In this document: positions 27,501-33,971 of the stretch, in pieces
Layout of the letters: every line of letters begins with the position of its first letter
Numbering within the stretch: the first letter of the stretch is position 1
Assembly: GCA_017527155.1 (NCBI GenBank)
Contig: JAFXQI010000113.1
Span: 1 to 34,661, forward strand
Source: Kiritimatiellia bacterium
Lineage (GTDB): Bacteria; Verrucomicrobiota; Kiritimatiellia; CAIQIC01; Lenti-01
Reading direction: 5' to 3'
Length of the DNA stretch: 34,661 nt
Position numbers and translations under genes: made by a program
Notes under the pieces: generated by a model
The model's input: the letters and a program-made list of their open reading frames with translations, nothing else
What the model was told of the DNA's origin: nothing
Database searches by the model: none

Positions 27501-28272
27501 CATGCGCAACGCCGCCCACGTCCGGCAGGTGGACGTCACCGGCAGCGGCTCTCTCGCCTTCACGCTCGCATTCACCGTGGAAGACACGGAAAACCTGCCG
27601 CCGGTCATCACCGTCTCCCCGGACAACGACCCGCAGGTCTTCCCCGTCGGCGTCACCACGAGCTTCTCCGTCAAAGCGACCGACCCGGACAGTGCAGCCG
27701 TGACCCTCAAGTGCGAAAACCTGCCGGAAACCTTCGCCTCCTTCTCCGAAACCACGCACGTGTTCTCCTGGACGCCCGCCAGCCTGACCCAGGGAACGCG
27801 CACCAGCGACTTCGCGACGAACGTCACCTTCACCGCGACCGACGGCGTCAACACGACCTCCCGGACGGTGAACATCCTCATCCCGTGGGATTCCGACGGC
27901 GACGGTCTGCCCGACGACTGGGAGTACCTGCGCTTCGGGACGTTCGACCAGAACACCGTCACCGACTGGGACCGGGACGAGTTCCCGGATTGGAACGAGT
28001 ACGTCGCGGGCACCTCCCCCACCGACCCCTCCGACTACCTCGGCTGGGAAAGCCTGTTCGTCGACACCGCCGCGGGATCGGCCACGCTGACCTTCCCGAG
28101 CGTCCCCGGCAAACGCTACGCCATCGAAGCCTCCGACGGCCCCGCCGCCCTGGTCGCCCCCGACTGGAAGGAAGTGGCCCTCCCCACGGCCTCCGGTCTC
28201 CACACGACCTGGGTGGACACCGACCCCGCCAGCACCACCCGCATGTACCGCATCCGCGTTCTCTTCCCGTAA
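18511..28272 (+). CDS. Giant secreted GH13 alpha-amylase with a GH57-like second catalytic domain
   Basis: A 3253-residue exported protein (signal peptide to about residue 30). The N-terminal GH13 barrel has all catalytic motifs: FDNVMNH (118-124), GLRLDAVKH (nucleophile Asp337), FGEHL (acid Glu401) and SHDDDH (460-464). A beta-sandwich module lies at about 870-1087, then starch-binding and Ig-like stretches at about 1100-1500. Calcium-type repeats (DTDGDGLPDGWEIRYG) lie at about 1700-2060. At about 2331-2640 is a GH57-like domain: HGNQ in place of HQP (2341-2344), CPLNLHITPTLAMALEWA, and FWAPERVLDG, whose Glu2472 aligns with the GH57 nucleophile motif WLTERVW. A cadherin-like region and a last DSDGDGLPDDWEYLRFG repeat end the protein. 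No membrane anchor is visible. Confidence 0.88.
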   Translation: MKPFARHSAVAVLVLSALFPSGVFLPSARAEAILQCFNLSHNEIAARIPEMAEAGYSALWIPPPTKANGGMSVGYDLYDPFDIGSTDLRGQYPTRYGTKADLLNLIDVAHRFGMRVYFDNVMNHRAYDVPGCNETTPVDVYPGMVAEDFHLSVTSDGYYRMWPEIVWGGETAWDVMYRPLSGLIDIAHENIWIDGTPHNGNFGRGDEMGQKYPKPYIVRHAYRKEDTWKLFDRMPVPWKRNEDYSPGDGALQNTAPDNGFNLYTGFGNSAWNPDDPATKALIEEHSAWFAANDASNGVSMALIENYPNFYAEKVDEYLNRAVRWLIDATHVDGLRLDAVKHVPYEFFGDAYGADKDKSDFGYLGQAQWQFNMTRGFNDWTNHRNTVFSNDGPRDDLMAFGEHLGGQPAQQPYIDAGMRLVDSDLRSALDNAFKFNQLWGFEWPGHAGFGPDHGVMHAQSHDDDHVDRKQLHHAYYYMRSGLGLVYTDGNNRAAVLPGSGGAFPRWACTDYLGQWGQSQIPTLLKVHENFAMYDDNACTLDPQPGNFIAWERGGGWPWNRVLVMFNSHRDDGQTIWTGGSYPDGDYLYNYASTYPDYMTHWEGGTDDAPYATAGDLRAGKVWIPKSSYALWGYKNPDPSEYWAAAVRAADYAAGCTNTSRSGLSDVITVYDDGRVAPVCGVVRTDGVDGDPGFNPNGVEDADPTDSSYTMAIPVVRGTNVAFGIHLDGEAEHVMARLDGGMDFGNGIEGTRSDIEGEAAKDPRDNPPGAARDCFLGFENIDSYFIQRTWAEVFAAKDTHTTDHGCVLQSGDATTYEVAIGGAARIWTNSYGIAFNTDLKNPSFLYHDPEGTGTYRDTTASPAQKAAAAVGATCTDHAGETGDWPAAAIDGFKEWQVEVYGTGDGEHYAGGYVESPADAAGIEGFEGAAYELYANPDSTCGVTVTRRLDLAEGAAVSNFSITLGFNFDSGIDGSYRGFELLDASGGKIFAIQMGHSPVIYWEGGGESGIWSEEYPGEDSSPQAFQVSLSRTDTGYEVSGTTRLGGDFAGAGFADTREIAAYKVYMNGSQSDERAQVYFNDATYTTMEGGSSGGGEEPAGTDVTFPQFSLDGGRPVVYAKMAHGNGLAAWLYCTTNGAWPNGCAGKSPDRNVSVVSGEWVGNQWEQAEDTGKWKLTGDWWRFTLPALPDGTVLKYKIGGAALQGDTEKGFQGWETVWPGSADAVWRKTKITGEWRVPREGGLDLTKQQYHKHLDYASWTTGFDEGFHLFTVRCWPDREKAAEIFNTFRQTFYMDRETPRGRILWPAQDGERIDGKSYRVAVQTDRTVEKVYYHITDASAGNDGPGNGTNAAGRVEWAEAEPVGTWTEDMATNTALPKVWAFNYNGIAPSNRDATIRVRLWEWSSAPTNRWSATSPAEDDLDALHVTEIPRTVKANGDPEYVYVSWPATDESKTLVEAGWKVWVRFTGNLVSGENVRPEDVFAATTVYINTTNSASSERGDPVEVQWDPRDFSWPREGEWNDGRGECQMAFTMPNVYNGDDAFLYNITVAIDKNARAEGSRLVRHKGPRLPACIIATPPETDSDGVKYVITMQDSPAVLTNATLRQTPVVVHTDRAVTNLDISFVRPAGYKPDLVLTNIETNSTALVWKYVWTVAEPGEYTFVATATADLDANTNLSVAVNSATRNATVQFRQMVETTNAADLDWDDDGVANTDETTPVALPAKNAEQWSQWDVFTHFRNGRSDRASPDSDCDGLPDGLELGVRWPVEGGTNGTDVACDTNGDGWKNFRPDLDPPFYNTTDNDGDVKGISRSGSGARRDVIAAGTVTDPNNPDTDYDGLPDGLEDSNRNGWTDGDGQPLPPDKGQSRDRTVPNGLVDGGETWQETSPCLADSDGDGLSDGYGEDKDLDGKTAIFLRDADGNDEPIDLSDDQWAAYRAVPANALSRAVNWKKLFADYAVDGTYSGARQKGNGGWPHLVVTETDPLNKDTDGDGLPDGWEIRYGLDPLDNGFYNFATGLAVDPTNSVNGAGGNPDEDLLYNADGSTTPNTNLLEYQAGTNPRTSDSIENPGGAGSIVVGTGAEIGKVNETVYRREFLDWTLDDLIAFDDYDQGGKHSDIYRWRDGYDSSRDIVAFYFRDGGVESEGGDGKLYFRVDLDDLAEGAENGKLDIYVAINFGTPGNGEAKLPDEVNALTDMGWNAVVGVWNSSEGVVYVDRDPDNNSKGHSDDLGKTGIVKGTYHGACFNHELDSVMWYIDRADLGSVNPDMFLFQVYTVRDGTQDDGSGGSDKTRERNDFTDTIGDDWICSDDEDEAATIALNGSYSSYFGKHNAWNDCGKHAKIALVAHGNQAIEAGSTIQALVDNGAGAGYQRPIKIHNIYTNCPLNLHITPTLAMALEWAKAGTEKTWFSGPALNAEIRSGVAKGNFRLLGSTFSDHILPYFPEEFNRADVALAAEILDAIYGNGGPAVSTNIFWAPERVLDGGTLGQIGAMGYKATLIDQTPHMLEWFNRETSLSSPGYKIQDFWIDRGGNRWVNTRAFVLTTAVDEFRYLNTDNGLPSDLRHLFLRRARSGEAALSSIFYMWEELKEGKNADAYDRNLRWIANHPWTRVVALEDVLDDGNLLRGDDIRLPDPSVLPLEAHDWVHHASNENYDNWYYGSDRHEGLAGKTNEVRYGVPLPSGKPFGTKENGILADTWATVSGIRNADVKRLAQETLFASVFETAFHEESNNNLSRWSYGTYVSPATGLKDNGEKMGLQSFSWRAQSRTRLANVFGEVDDWANRTLPDVEVREKDVDLDGDAEYILRNNRLMALFEREGGLMVGAWLKDGGRVRQVVGNFAAIPENGYEDEESDFVRYVKWDDGSKHGYLTAQRGSALKDVEGGSRTALYDVSTTATGLTFTHGSLSKTVSLASPATNAFAVSYTGSGALKVRSGLSPDLDALMLTGQANMTETADGSKKLSVTAIRPAEGTGVTATLDVTRGAIDTAATDRPEGVPEEFNTVNMRNAAHVRQVDVTGSGSLAFTLAFTVEDTENLPPVITVSPDNDPQVFPVGVTTSFSVKATDPDSAAVTLKCENLPETFASFSETTHVFSWTPASLTQGTRTSDFATNVTFTATDGVNTTSRTVNILIPWDSDGDGLPDDWEYLRFGTFDQNTVTDWDRDEFPDWNEYVAGTSPTDPSDYLGWESLFVDTAAGSATLTFPSVPGKRYAIEASDGPAALVAPDWKEVALPTASGLHTTWVDTDPASTTRMYRIRVLFP

Positions 28273-28286
28273 CACCCGCAAGCCCT

Positions 28287-28361
28287 TGTGGTGGGGCAGA
28301 CTCTCCGTGCGAGCCGTTCCCGCTTTCCATGCGGCTCGCTCGGAGAGCTCGCCCCACCACA
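28287..28361. repeat. Long imperfect hairpin between the two amylase genes
   Basis: Two 30-base arms (28287-28316 and 28332-28361) pair at 26 of 30 positions around a 15-base loop. The outer 11 pairs (TGTGGTGGGGC/GCCCCACCACA) are perfect. There is no T-run on either side. It is either a processing or termination hairpin for the upstream gene or a dispersed palindromic element. The rest of the 192-bp gap shows no gene. Confidence 0.85.
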
Positions 28362-28464
28362 CCTCCGAAATTGAAGCCCGGAGGATGAGAATGGAGATGC
28401 GCCCCTTTCCCGCACCCAAAACTCTTTCTTGAGCCCCCCACCCTCCTCCGTTAGGATGCGTCCC

Positions 28465-31400
28465 ATGAACGCATCATTCGTCCTCCACCGTTCCCGCTCC
28501 GTTTTGCTCGCGCTCTTCTGCCTCGCCGCAACCGTCCCCCTTCCCTCCCTCGCCGCCAAGTCCACCCGTCCCGGAATGGGCGCCGTCCCCTACGCCGACG
28601 CGAAGGGCACCGGCACCACCTTCCGCGTGTGGGCCGGCGCCGCGAAGAAAGTTGAAGTCTCCGGCGACTTCAACGGATGGGGACGTGTCGCGCTCTCCTC
28701 CGAAGGCAACGGCATCTGGTCGGTGGACGTGCCCGGCGCGGGGCACGGGCAGGAATACAAATTCATCCTCGACGGCGGCAACTGGCGCAAGGATCCGCGC
28801 GCGGTACGCGTCTACTCTTCGGCCACCGACGCCAACTGCACCATCTACGACCACTCCCTCTTCGACTGGGAAGGCGCCGAGCATGTCGTGGGAGGCACGG
28901 AAGGCTACCCCTGCATCTGGCGCAACGACCTCGTCGTCTACGAAATGCACGTCGGCTCCTTCAACGGCGAGGACTGGCTGCCATCGACCTTCGACGAAGC
29001 CATCGAGAAGATTCCGCACCTCAAGCACCTGGGCATATCCGCCGTCGAACTGATGCCGGTCGCCGAGTTCGCGGGCGACCGCTCGTGGGGGTACAATCCG
29101 GCCGACCTCTTCGCGCCCGAGTCGAGCCTCGGCGGCGCCGACGGCTTCAAGCGCTTCGTGAAGGCGTGCCACAAGGCGGGCATCGCGGTCATCGTCGACG
29201 TCGTCCACAACCACTACGGCCCGACCGACCTCGCCATCTGGCAGTTCGACGGCGCCGGCCCCAACGGCGGCATCTACTTCTACGACGACGACCGCCGCTA
29301 CACCGACTGGGGCGAAACCCGTCCCGACTACGGCAACACCAACGTCGCCGCCTTCGTCCGCGACCAGATCTTCTCGCTCGTCGAGGACTACCACGTCGAC
29401 GGCTTCCGCTGGGACAGCGTCTTCAACATCGCCTACTACGGCGGCTACAACCAGAATGCCGAAGGCGTCGCCCTGCTGGACGCCATCAACACCGAGCTCA
29501 AGGACCGCTATCCCGACGTCTTCCGCATCGCCGAAGACAACGCCTTCGACGCCAACATGAACTTCGAGGCCCAGTGGCACCACGGCTCCCTCAACGACCT
29601 CCGCGCCATCGCGACGACCCCGAGCGACTCCGACCGCAACATGGACGCCGTCGCCTACTACCTCATCGACCCCAACAACGTCGGCCTCCACCAGGTCGTC
29701 TACGCCGAGAGCCACGACTCCTGCGGCGACCTCAACAACAAGCACCGCCTGCCGCGCGAAATCGACGGCGGCTCCCCGCAAGGCTACTGGGCCAAGAAGC
29801 GCGCCTTCCTGGCGAACGCCGTCGCCCTCGTTTCGCCGGGCATCCCCATGCTCTTCATGGGCAGCGAATACAACGAAGACTGGGACTTCTCCAACGACCA
29901 CTCCCTCCGCTGGACCGGCCTCGCCGAAGAGAACGCCGGCATCGTCCAGATGTACGCCGACCTCATCGCCCTCCGCCGCAACGCCAAGGGCGTCACCGGC
30001 GCCCTCCGCGAGACCGGCAACGCCGCGTACACCGTCCTCAACAACGACGGCAAGGTCGTCGCCGTCGCGCGCGGCGGCGGCCTCCTCCTCGTCTTCAACT
30101 GGAGCGCCACCGCCTACAAGCCCTACGACACCCTCAAATTCCCCGTCAAAGGCACCTGGCACTGCCTCTACAACTCCGACTCCCGCGCCTACGACCGCTC
30201 CTTCGGCAACGTCGGCCCTGCCGTCGGCGACACCGTGTCCGTCGGCGACAGCCACATCGCCGCCGTCCCCCTCGGCGCCTACTCCCTCCAGGTCTGGGGC
30301 ACCTCCCCCCTCCCCGCCGACGCCGCCGTCGCCTTCGACCCGCCCCTACCCGACGGCTGCACGAACGTCACCATCGCCTTCGACCCCGGCGACGGCGCCC
30401 TCGCCGACGCCGACCCCGTCTACGCCCTCGTCGCCCCCAACGGCGACTGGTCCGAATCCCGCGTCCTCACCCTCCCCATGGCCCGCGCCGGCGGCGGCAC
30501 CGCCTGGACCTGCACCCTCGCCATTCCCGACGGCACCACCGCCCTCCACGTCTGCTTCCACGACCAAACCAAAACCCGTTGGGAAAACAACTCCGGCGAC
30601 AACTGGCTCTGCCCCATCACCAACTGCGGCGACCTCCCTTCCGCCGTAACCGCCACCCCCGCCCGCCCCACCGACGGCAGCACCTTCCGCCTGACCTACG
30701 AAGTCAACGCCGGCCCCCTCACCAACCGTCCCGCCGGCGCCGGCATCACCGCCCACGTCGGCTTCAACGGATGGTCCACATCCCGCGACATCCCCATGAC
30801 CAACACCACCGGCGACCTCTGGGCATGCGACGTCGAAATCCCGCTCGGCACCTGGTACATCCCCGTCTGCTTCTACTCCGGCGGAGGCGACTCCTCCGTC
30901 TGGGACAACAACAACGAAAAGAACTGGACCATCGCCGTCGCCATCGAAGACACCACCCCCGTCCCCGGCTTCGCCATTACAACCCCTTCGTCCTCCCCCG
31001 TCACCATCTCCAACGCCGCCGTCGCCGTCGCCGGAACCTCCACCAACTTCACCGGCCCTCTCTTCTGGACCAACGACGCCAACGCCTCCGCCGCCACCCT
31101 CCTGCCCGGCGCCACCTGGACCGCCGACATCCCCCTCGCCCACGGCACCAACATCATCCACTTCATCGCCCTCAACCCCAACGACGGCGCCGCCGACTCC
31201 GACTACACCGACTTCCGCACCGGCGCCAACGGCGGCCACGGCTTCGCCCCCTGGAGCATCGCCATCCCGGCCGCCAACGCCGGCGTCTTCACCTCCGTCA
31301 CCGACGGATGGGGCTTCTGGGCCAACTCCGGCGCCATGGTCGAAGCCACGCGCCCCTTCGTGCACCCCCTCCAGCCGGGCGACACCGTCACCTTCGGCAT

Positions 31401-32076
31401 CCGCAACGGCTACATCGACGAAGGCGGCTCCGTCGGCTTCGGCTTCCGCAACGCCCACGGCCAGACCGCCCTCGAATGGTACTTCCAGGGCGGCACCGAC
31501 GGCTACACCCTCAACGCCGCCGCCCGCACCACCAACGCCCTCCCCTTCACCGACCGCCTCCAGCGCATCGCCTTCACCCTGGGCCCCGACTGGACCTACA
31601 CCCTCTCCGTGGGCACCAACACCTGGACCGGCAACCTCAAGAACGCCAGCGTCGAGCGCATCGCCGCCGTCCGCTTCTGGAACTACACCGCCGGCGGCGG
31701 CTCCGACCACAATTTCTATGTCACCGACCTGGCCGTCACCTCCGCCAACCCCCACCTCGCCCCCGAACTCGCCCAGACCCTCACCGTCGTCCGCCCCGGC
31801 GCCCCGTCCCCCGTCATCATCACCCCCACCACCGCCACCGTCGCCACCGACCCCGCCACCGGCGCCCCCCTTCTGACCGCCACCCTCGCCGCCAACGCCC
31901 CCGCAGCCCTCGCCGATTCCATCTGGTACGCCGTCGCCCTCGACCCCGAAACCCGCACCTGGAACTGGACCCTCCTCCCCACCGCCAACGTCACCCTCAC
32001 CGGCTCCACCGTCACCCTCCGCTGCCCCGACCTCCCCGCCGCCATCTACTCCCTCGGCAACCCCGGCGGCCACTGA
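28465..32076 (+). CDS. Secreted GH13 enzyme, branching-enzyme-like, with starch-binding modules
   Basis: A 1203-residue protein. The signal peptide (LLALFCLAATVPLPSLAA) is followed by a CBM48-like domain (VWAGAAKKVEVSGDFNGWG) and a GH13 barrel of the GlgB/GlgZ type with DVVHNH (245-250), GFRWDSV (nucleophile Asp317), IAEDNAFD (Glu357) and ESHDS (Asp418). Two CBM25/26-like modules follow at about 629-725 and 729-829 (TRWENNSGDNW, SVWDNNNEKNWTIAV). A beta-sandwich module at about 916-1096 resembles one in the giant amylase. ATG 28465 is chosen because AGGA lies 8 bases upstream and the signal peptide then starts normally. Export is unusual for branching enzymes; hydrolysis or transglycosylation of external starch is the likely role. 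Confidence 0.88.
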   Translation: MNASFVLHRSRSVLLALFCLAATVPLPSLAAKSTRPGMGAVPYADAKGTGTTFRVWAGAAKKVEVSGDFNGWGRVALSSEGNGIWSVDVPGAGHGQEYKFILDGGNWRKDPRAVRVYSSATDANCTIYDHSLFDWEGAEHVVGGTEGYPCIWRNDLVVYEMHVGSFNGEDWLPSTFDEAIEKIPHLKHLGISAVELMPVAEFAGDRSWGYNPADLFAPESSLGGADGFKRFVKACHKAGIAVIVDVVHNHYGPTDLAIWQFDGAGPNGGIYFYDDDRRYTDWGETRPDYGNTNVAAFVRDQIFSLVEDYHVDGFRWDSVFNIAYYGGYNQNAEGVALLDAINTELKDRYPDVFRIAEDNAFDANMNFEAQWHHGSLNDLRAIATTPSDSDRNMDAVAYYLIDPNNVGLHQVVYAESHDSCGDLNNKHRLPREIDGGSPQGYWAKKRAFLANAVALVSPGIPMLFMGSEYNEDWDFSNDHSLRWTGLAEENAGIVQMYADLIALRRNAKGVTGALRETGNAAYTVLNNDGKVVAVARGGGLLLVFNWSATAYKPYDTLKFPVKGTWHCLYNSDSRAYDRSFGNVGPAVGDTVSVGDSHIAAVPLGAYSLQVWGTSPLPADAAVAFDPPLPDGCTNVTIAFDPGDGALADADPVYALVAPNGDWSESRVLTLPMARAGGGTAWTCTLAIPDGTTALHVCFHDQTKTRWENNSGDNWLCPITNCGDLPSAVTATPARPTDGSTFRLTYEVNAGPLTNRPAGAGITAHVGFNGWSTSRDIPMTNTTGDLWACDVEIPLGTWYIPVCFYSGGGDSSVWDNNNEKNWTIAVAIEDTTPVPGFAITTPSSSPVTISNAAVAVAGTSTNFTGPLFWTNDANASAATLLPGATWTADIPLAHGTNIIHFIALNPNDGAADSDYTDFRTGANGGHGFAPWSIAIPAANAGVFTSVTDGWGFWANSGAMVEATRPFVHPLQPGDTVTFGIRNGYIDEGGSVGFGFRNAHGQTALEWYFQGGTDGYTLNAAARTTNALPFTDRLQRIAFTLGPDWTYTLSVGTNTWTGNLKNASVERIAAVRFWNYTAGGGSDHNFYVTDLAVTSANPHLAPELAQTLTVVRPGAPSPVIITPTTATVATDPATGAPLLTATLAANAPAALADSIWYAVALDPETRTWNWTLLPTANVTLTGSTVTLRCPDLPAAIYSLGNPGGH

Positions 32077-32133
32077 TTTCCGGGCGCTTCCCGCCTTGTC
32101 GGGCGACAGCCTCCTCCTCGCCCCCCATTTGTC

Positions 32134-33117
32134 CTATCTCCGCCGGTTCCTCCGCGCCTCCAAAGGCGCGTTCAGCCAAGCCCGGATGTCCGATTGCAAC
32201 CGCCGGGTCTCCGCATCCGGCGCCGTCTCCCCCAGCACCCGTCGTATCGCATCCCAGAACGCCCTCGTCCGCACCGTCTCCGCCGTCACCTCCAATCCCG
32301 CATGGGAAACTCGCGATATCAAGGAATTCATGGGGTTTTCCTTCGATTTCACGCGCCGTCCACGCCCCGGTTTCGGCGGCTGGATGTGCCGGATCGTCAC
32401 CATCCGCATGATCCCGAGCCTGGATTCCACCGCCCGCGTCAGCCGGGTCACCTTCGGATGGTCGGCGAGAAGCCGGTCGAGCTTGCCCTTGGCCGCGGCG
32501 GCGGCCTTCCGGTCGGCAGGCGAGAGCCCGGAGAGCTCCTCCTCGTTGTCGGGCAGGAGCCACTCGAGAGGAATGCGCGGATCGAGGCCGATCAGCTGGC
32601 GGAGGCGCGTCGCCAGTTTCTTGTAATGCATGGCCGTGGAATACTTGACGGACGGAACGTGCCGTTTCATCCATCCTTTCATCCCCGGCTGGCGGGCGCA
32701 GATGTGGCGGGCCCCGTTTCGGGCCTTCTTGAAAACGAAGCGGCTGTCGAGAGTCGGCTCCAGATCCGCCAGGCGCGAACCGATGCGGAGGCGTCCGCAA
32801 AGGGTGCGCGGATCGAGTTCCCAGGCCTCTTCGATGTCCTCGGGACTCGGCTTGCCGCGGAGGGAGACGGGAGCCTGCGGCGCGGCGGGCGGCAGCGGCT
32901 CGGGCGGAGCGACGTGGCGGCGGAGGCGGGAAAGGATGCGTTTGCCGCCGTACCAGGCGAGATGGGCCGCGAGGGCGCCGGTGAAGAGCGCAAGGGAGCC
33001 GACGGTCTGCAGCAGGATGGCGGTGGGCGCATGGCTGCAGGCGGGACCGAAGCAGTCGCGGGCGAGGGAATCGAGATATCCGGGAGGGAAGATGGGTTCT
33101 TGTTTCATGGAGGCCAT
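32134..33117 (-). CDS. Hypothetical membrane-anchored protein
   Basis: A 327-residue protein I do not recognise. One transmembrane helix (ILLQTVGSLALFTGALAAHL) lies near residues 31-52 with a basic stretch after it (KRILSRLRRH). A soluble domain follows, with LCGRLRIGSRLADLEPTLDS and RQPGMKGWMKRHVPSVKYST, then AMHYKKLATRLRQLIGLDPR. The W-x-x-x-x-x-P-x-x-x-x-S-T-A-x-x-Y-x-x-L-A spacing recalls the DUF3102 pattern of phage and plasmid proteins, but only loosely. The frame is open far upstream; I start at MASMKQEP because the upstream part is a shadow of other genes. There is no clear ribosome binding site. It is convergent with the amylase gene and divergent from rpmI. Confidence 0.65.
   Translation of the reverse strand: MASMKQEPIFPPGYLDSLARDCFGPACSHAPTAILLQTVGSLALFTGALAAHLAWYGGKRILSRLRRHVAPPEPLPPAAPQAPVSLRGKPSPEDIEEAWELDPRTLCGRLRIGSRLADLEPTLDSRFVFKKARNGARHICARQPGMKGWMKRHVPSVKYSTAMHYKKLATRLRQLIGLDPRIPLEWLLPDNEEELSGLSPADRKAAAAAKGKLDRLLADHPKVTRLTRAVESRLGIMRMVTIRHIQPPKPGRGRRVKSKENPMNSLISRVSHAGLEVTAETVRTRAFWDAIRRVLGETAPDAETRRLQSDIRAWLNAPLEARRNRRR
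32309..32328 (-). repeat. 20-bp inverted repeat, copy 1 (inside hypothetical gene)
   Basis: Reads AATTCCTTGATATCGCGAGT on the minus strand and is identical to the plus-strand copy at 33148-33167. It encodes NSLISRV near the C-terminus of the hypothetical protein. Confidence 0.95.
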
Positions 33118-33147
33118 GATGGAGGAATGCGGATGGAAAAGCAAGGA

Positions 33148-33167
33148 AATTCCTTGATATCGCGAGT
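33148..33167 (+). repeat. 20-bp inverted repeat, copy 2 (upstream of hypothetical gene)
   Basis: Exact reverse-complement partner of 32309-32328, placed in the divergent gap between the hypothetical gene and rpmI. It overlaps a perfect palindrome CAAGGAAATTCCTTG (33142-33156), which could serve as an operator. Confidence 0.95.
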
Positions 33168-33252
33168 GGGTTCCGCCGGGGTCTGGAACGGAGCGGAGAG
33201 GGAAGGAGACCGGAGTTCCTCCGAAAAAAACATGCAGACCCAACGATTGCGC

Positions 33253-33281
33253 TGGACAAGCGGGCTCCGATTCCGTATAAC
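33253..33281 (+). promoter_or_regulatory. Candidate promoter of rpmI-rplT
   Basis: TGGACA (33253-33258) and TATAAC (33276-33281) are exactly 17 bases apart, the best sigma-70 match in the window. The leader to the rpmI ATG would be about 70 bases, room for L20 autoregulation as known in other bacteria, though I cannot identify an L20 site. Confidence 0.6.
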
Positions 33282-33357
33282 CGCCCGAACATTTGCGAAG
33301 AACAGCAACGGGAGCGGATCGAAACCCGCCCCCACCCAAGTGAAGGAACCGTACAAC

Positions 33358-33561
33358 ATGGCCACCAAAGTAAAGAAAAAAACGCGCAAGGCCGTCACCA
33401 AGCGCTTCAAGGAATCCGGGACCGGCAAGATCCTGCACAAGAAGCCCGGCCGCCGCCACCTCGCCGCCTGCAAGACGCGCAAGCAGAAGCGCCGTCTCCG
33501 CCAGACCGCCGAGTCCACGGGGAACATCGCCCGCGCGCTCGCCGACCAGATGCACGCCTGA
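33358..33561 (+). CDS. rpmI: 50S ribosomal protein L35
   Basis: A 67-residue, very basic protein with the L35 pattern: KTRKAVTKRFKESGTGKILH followed by KKPGRRHLAACKTRKQKRRL. Length matches the family (about 65). AAGGA lies 10 bases before the ATG. rplT follows after 15 bp. infC, which usually precedes rpmI, is not present here; the upstream gene is divergent, so the pair has its own promoter. Confidence 0.97.
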   Translation: MATKVKKKTRKAVTKRFKESGTGKILHKKPGRRHLAACKTRKQKRRLRQTAESTGNIARALADQMHA

Positions 33562-33576
33562 TAGGAGGAATCCACC

Positions 33577-33948
33577 ATGCCAAGAGCCACCAACGCCGTT
33601 GCCAGCCGCACCCGCCGCAAACGCCGCCTCGACCAGGCCAAGGGCTTCTACGGGAGTCGGAGCAAGCTGTTCCGCCAGGCCACCGAAGCCGTCGACCGCG
33701 CTCAGGCCCTCTCCTACGCCCACCGCAAGGAGAAGAAACGCGACTTCCGCGCCCTGTGGATCGTCCGCCTGTCGGCCTCCTGCCGCAACGCCGGCATCAG
33801 CTACAGCCGTTTCATCGAAGGTCTTGCCAAGGCCGGCGTCGCCCTCAACCGCAAGATGCTGAGCGAAATGGCCATCCACGATCCAGAAGGCTTCGCCTCC
33901 ATCGTGGACATCGCCAAGGCCAACGCCACCCTCCCGGCGTCCAAGTAA
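33577..33948 (+). CDS. rplT: 50S ribosomal protein L20
   Basis: A 123-residue basic protein with the L20 hallmarks: RTRRKRRLDQAKGFYGSRSK, YAHRKEKKRDFRALWIVRLS and SYSRFIEGLAKAGVALNRKM. It binds 23S rRNA early in large-subunit assembly and in many bacteria represses its own operon. A strong Shine-Dalgarno sequence (AGGAGGA) precedes the ATG. An intrinsic terminator lies 24 bases after the stop. Confidence 0.98.
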   Translation: MPRATNAVASRTRRKRRLDQAKGFYGSRSKLFRQATEAVDRAQALSYAHRKEKKRDFRALWIVRLSASCRNAGISYSRFIEGLAKAGVALNRKMLSEMAIHDPEGFASIVDIAKANATLPASK

Positions 33949-33971
33949 TTCCCCGGCCAATTCCGGCACCG

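Noticed and set aside
18373-28419. A 3348-codon open frame on the minus strand
   Set aside because: It is the antisense of the giant amylase, with Gly/Val/Asp-rich sequence and no recognisable domain, while the plus strand has a signal peptide and full GH13 motifs.
33211-33230. Hairpin CGGAG-TTC-CTCCG followed by seven As as a terminator
   Set aside because: On the plus strand an A-run follows instead of a T-run, and on the minus strand the T-run comes before the hairpin, so it fits neither direction. A stem of 5 bp is also short.
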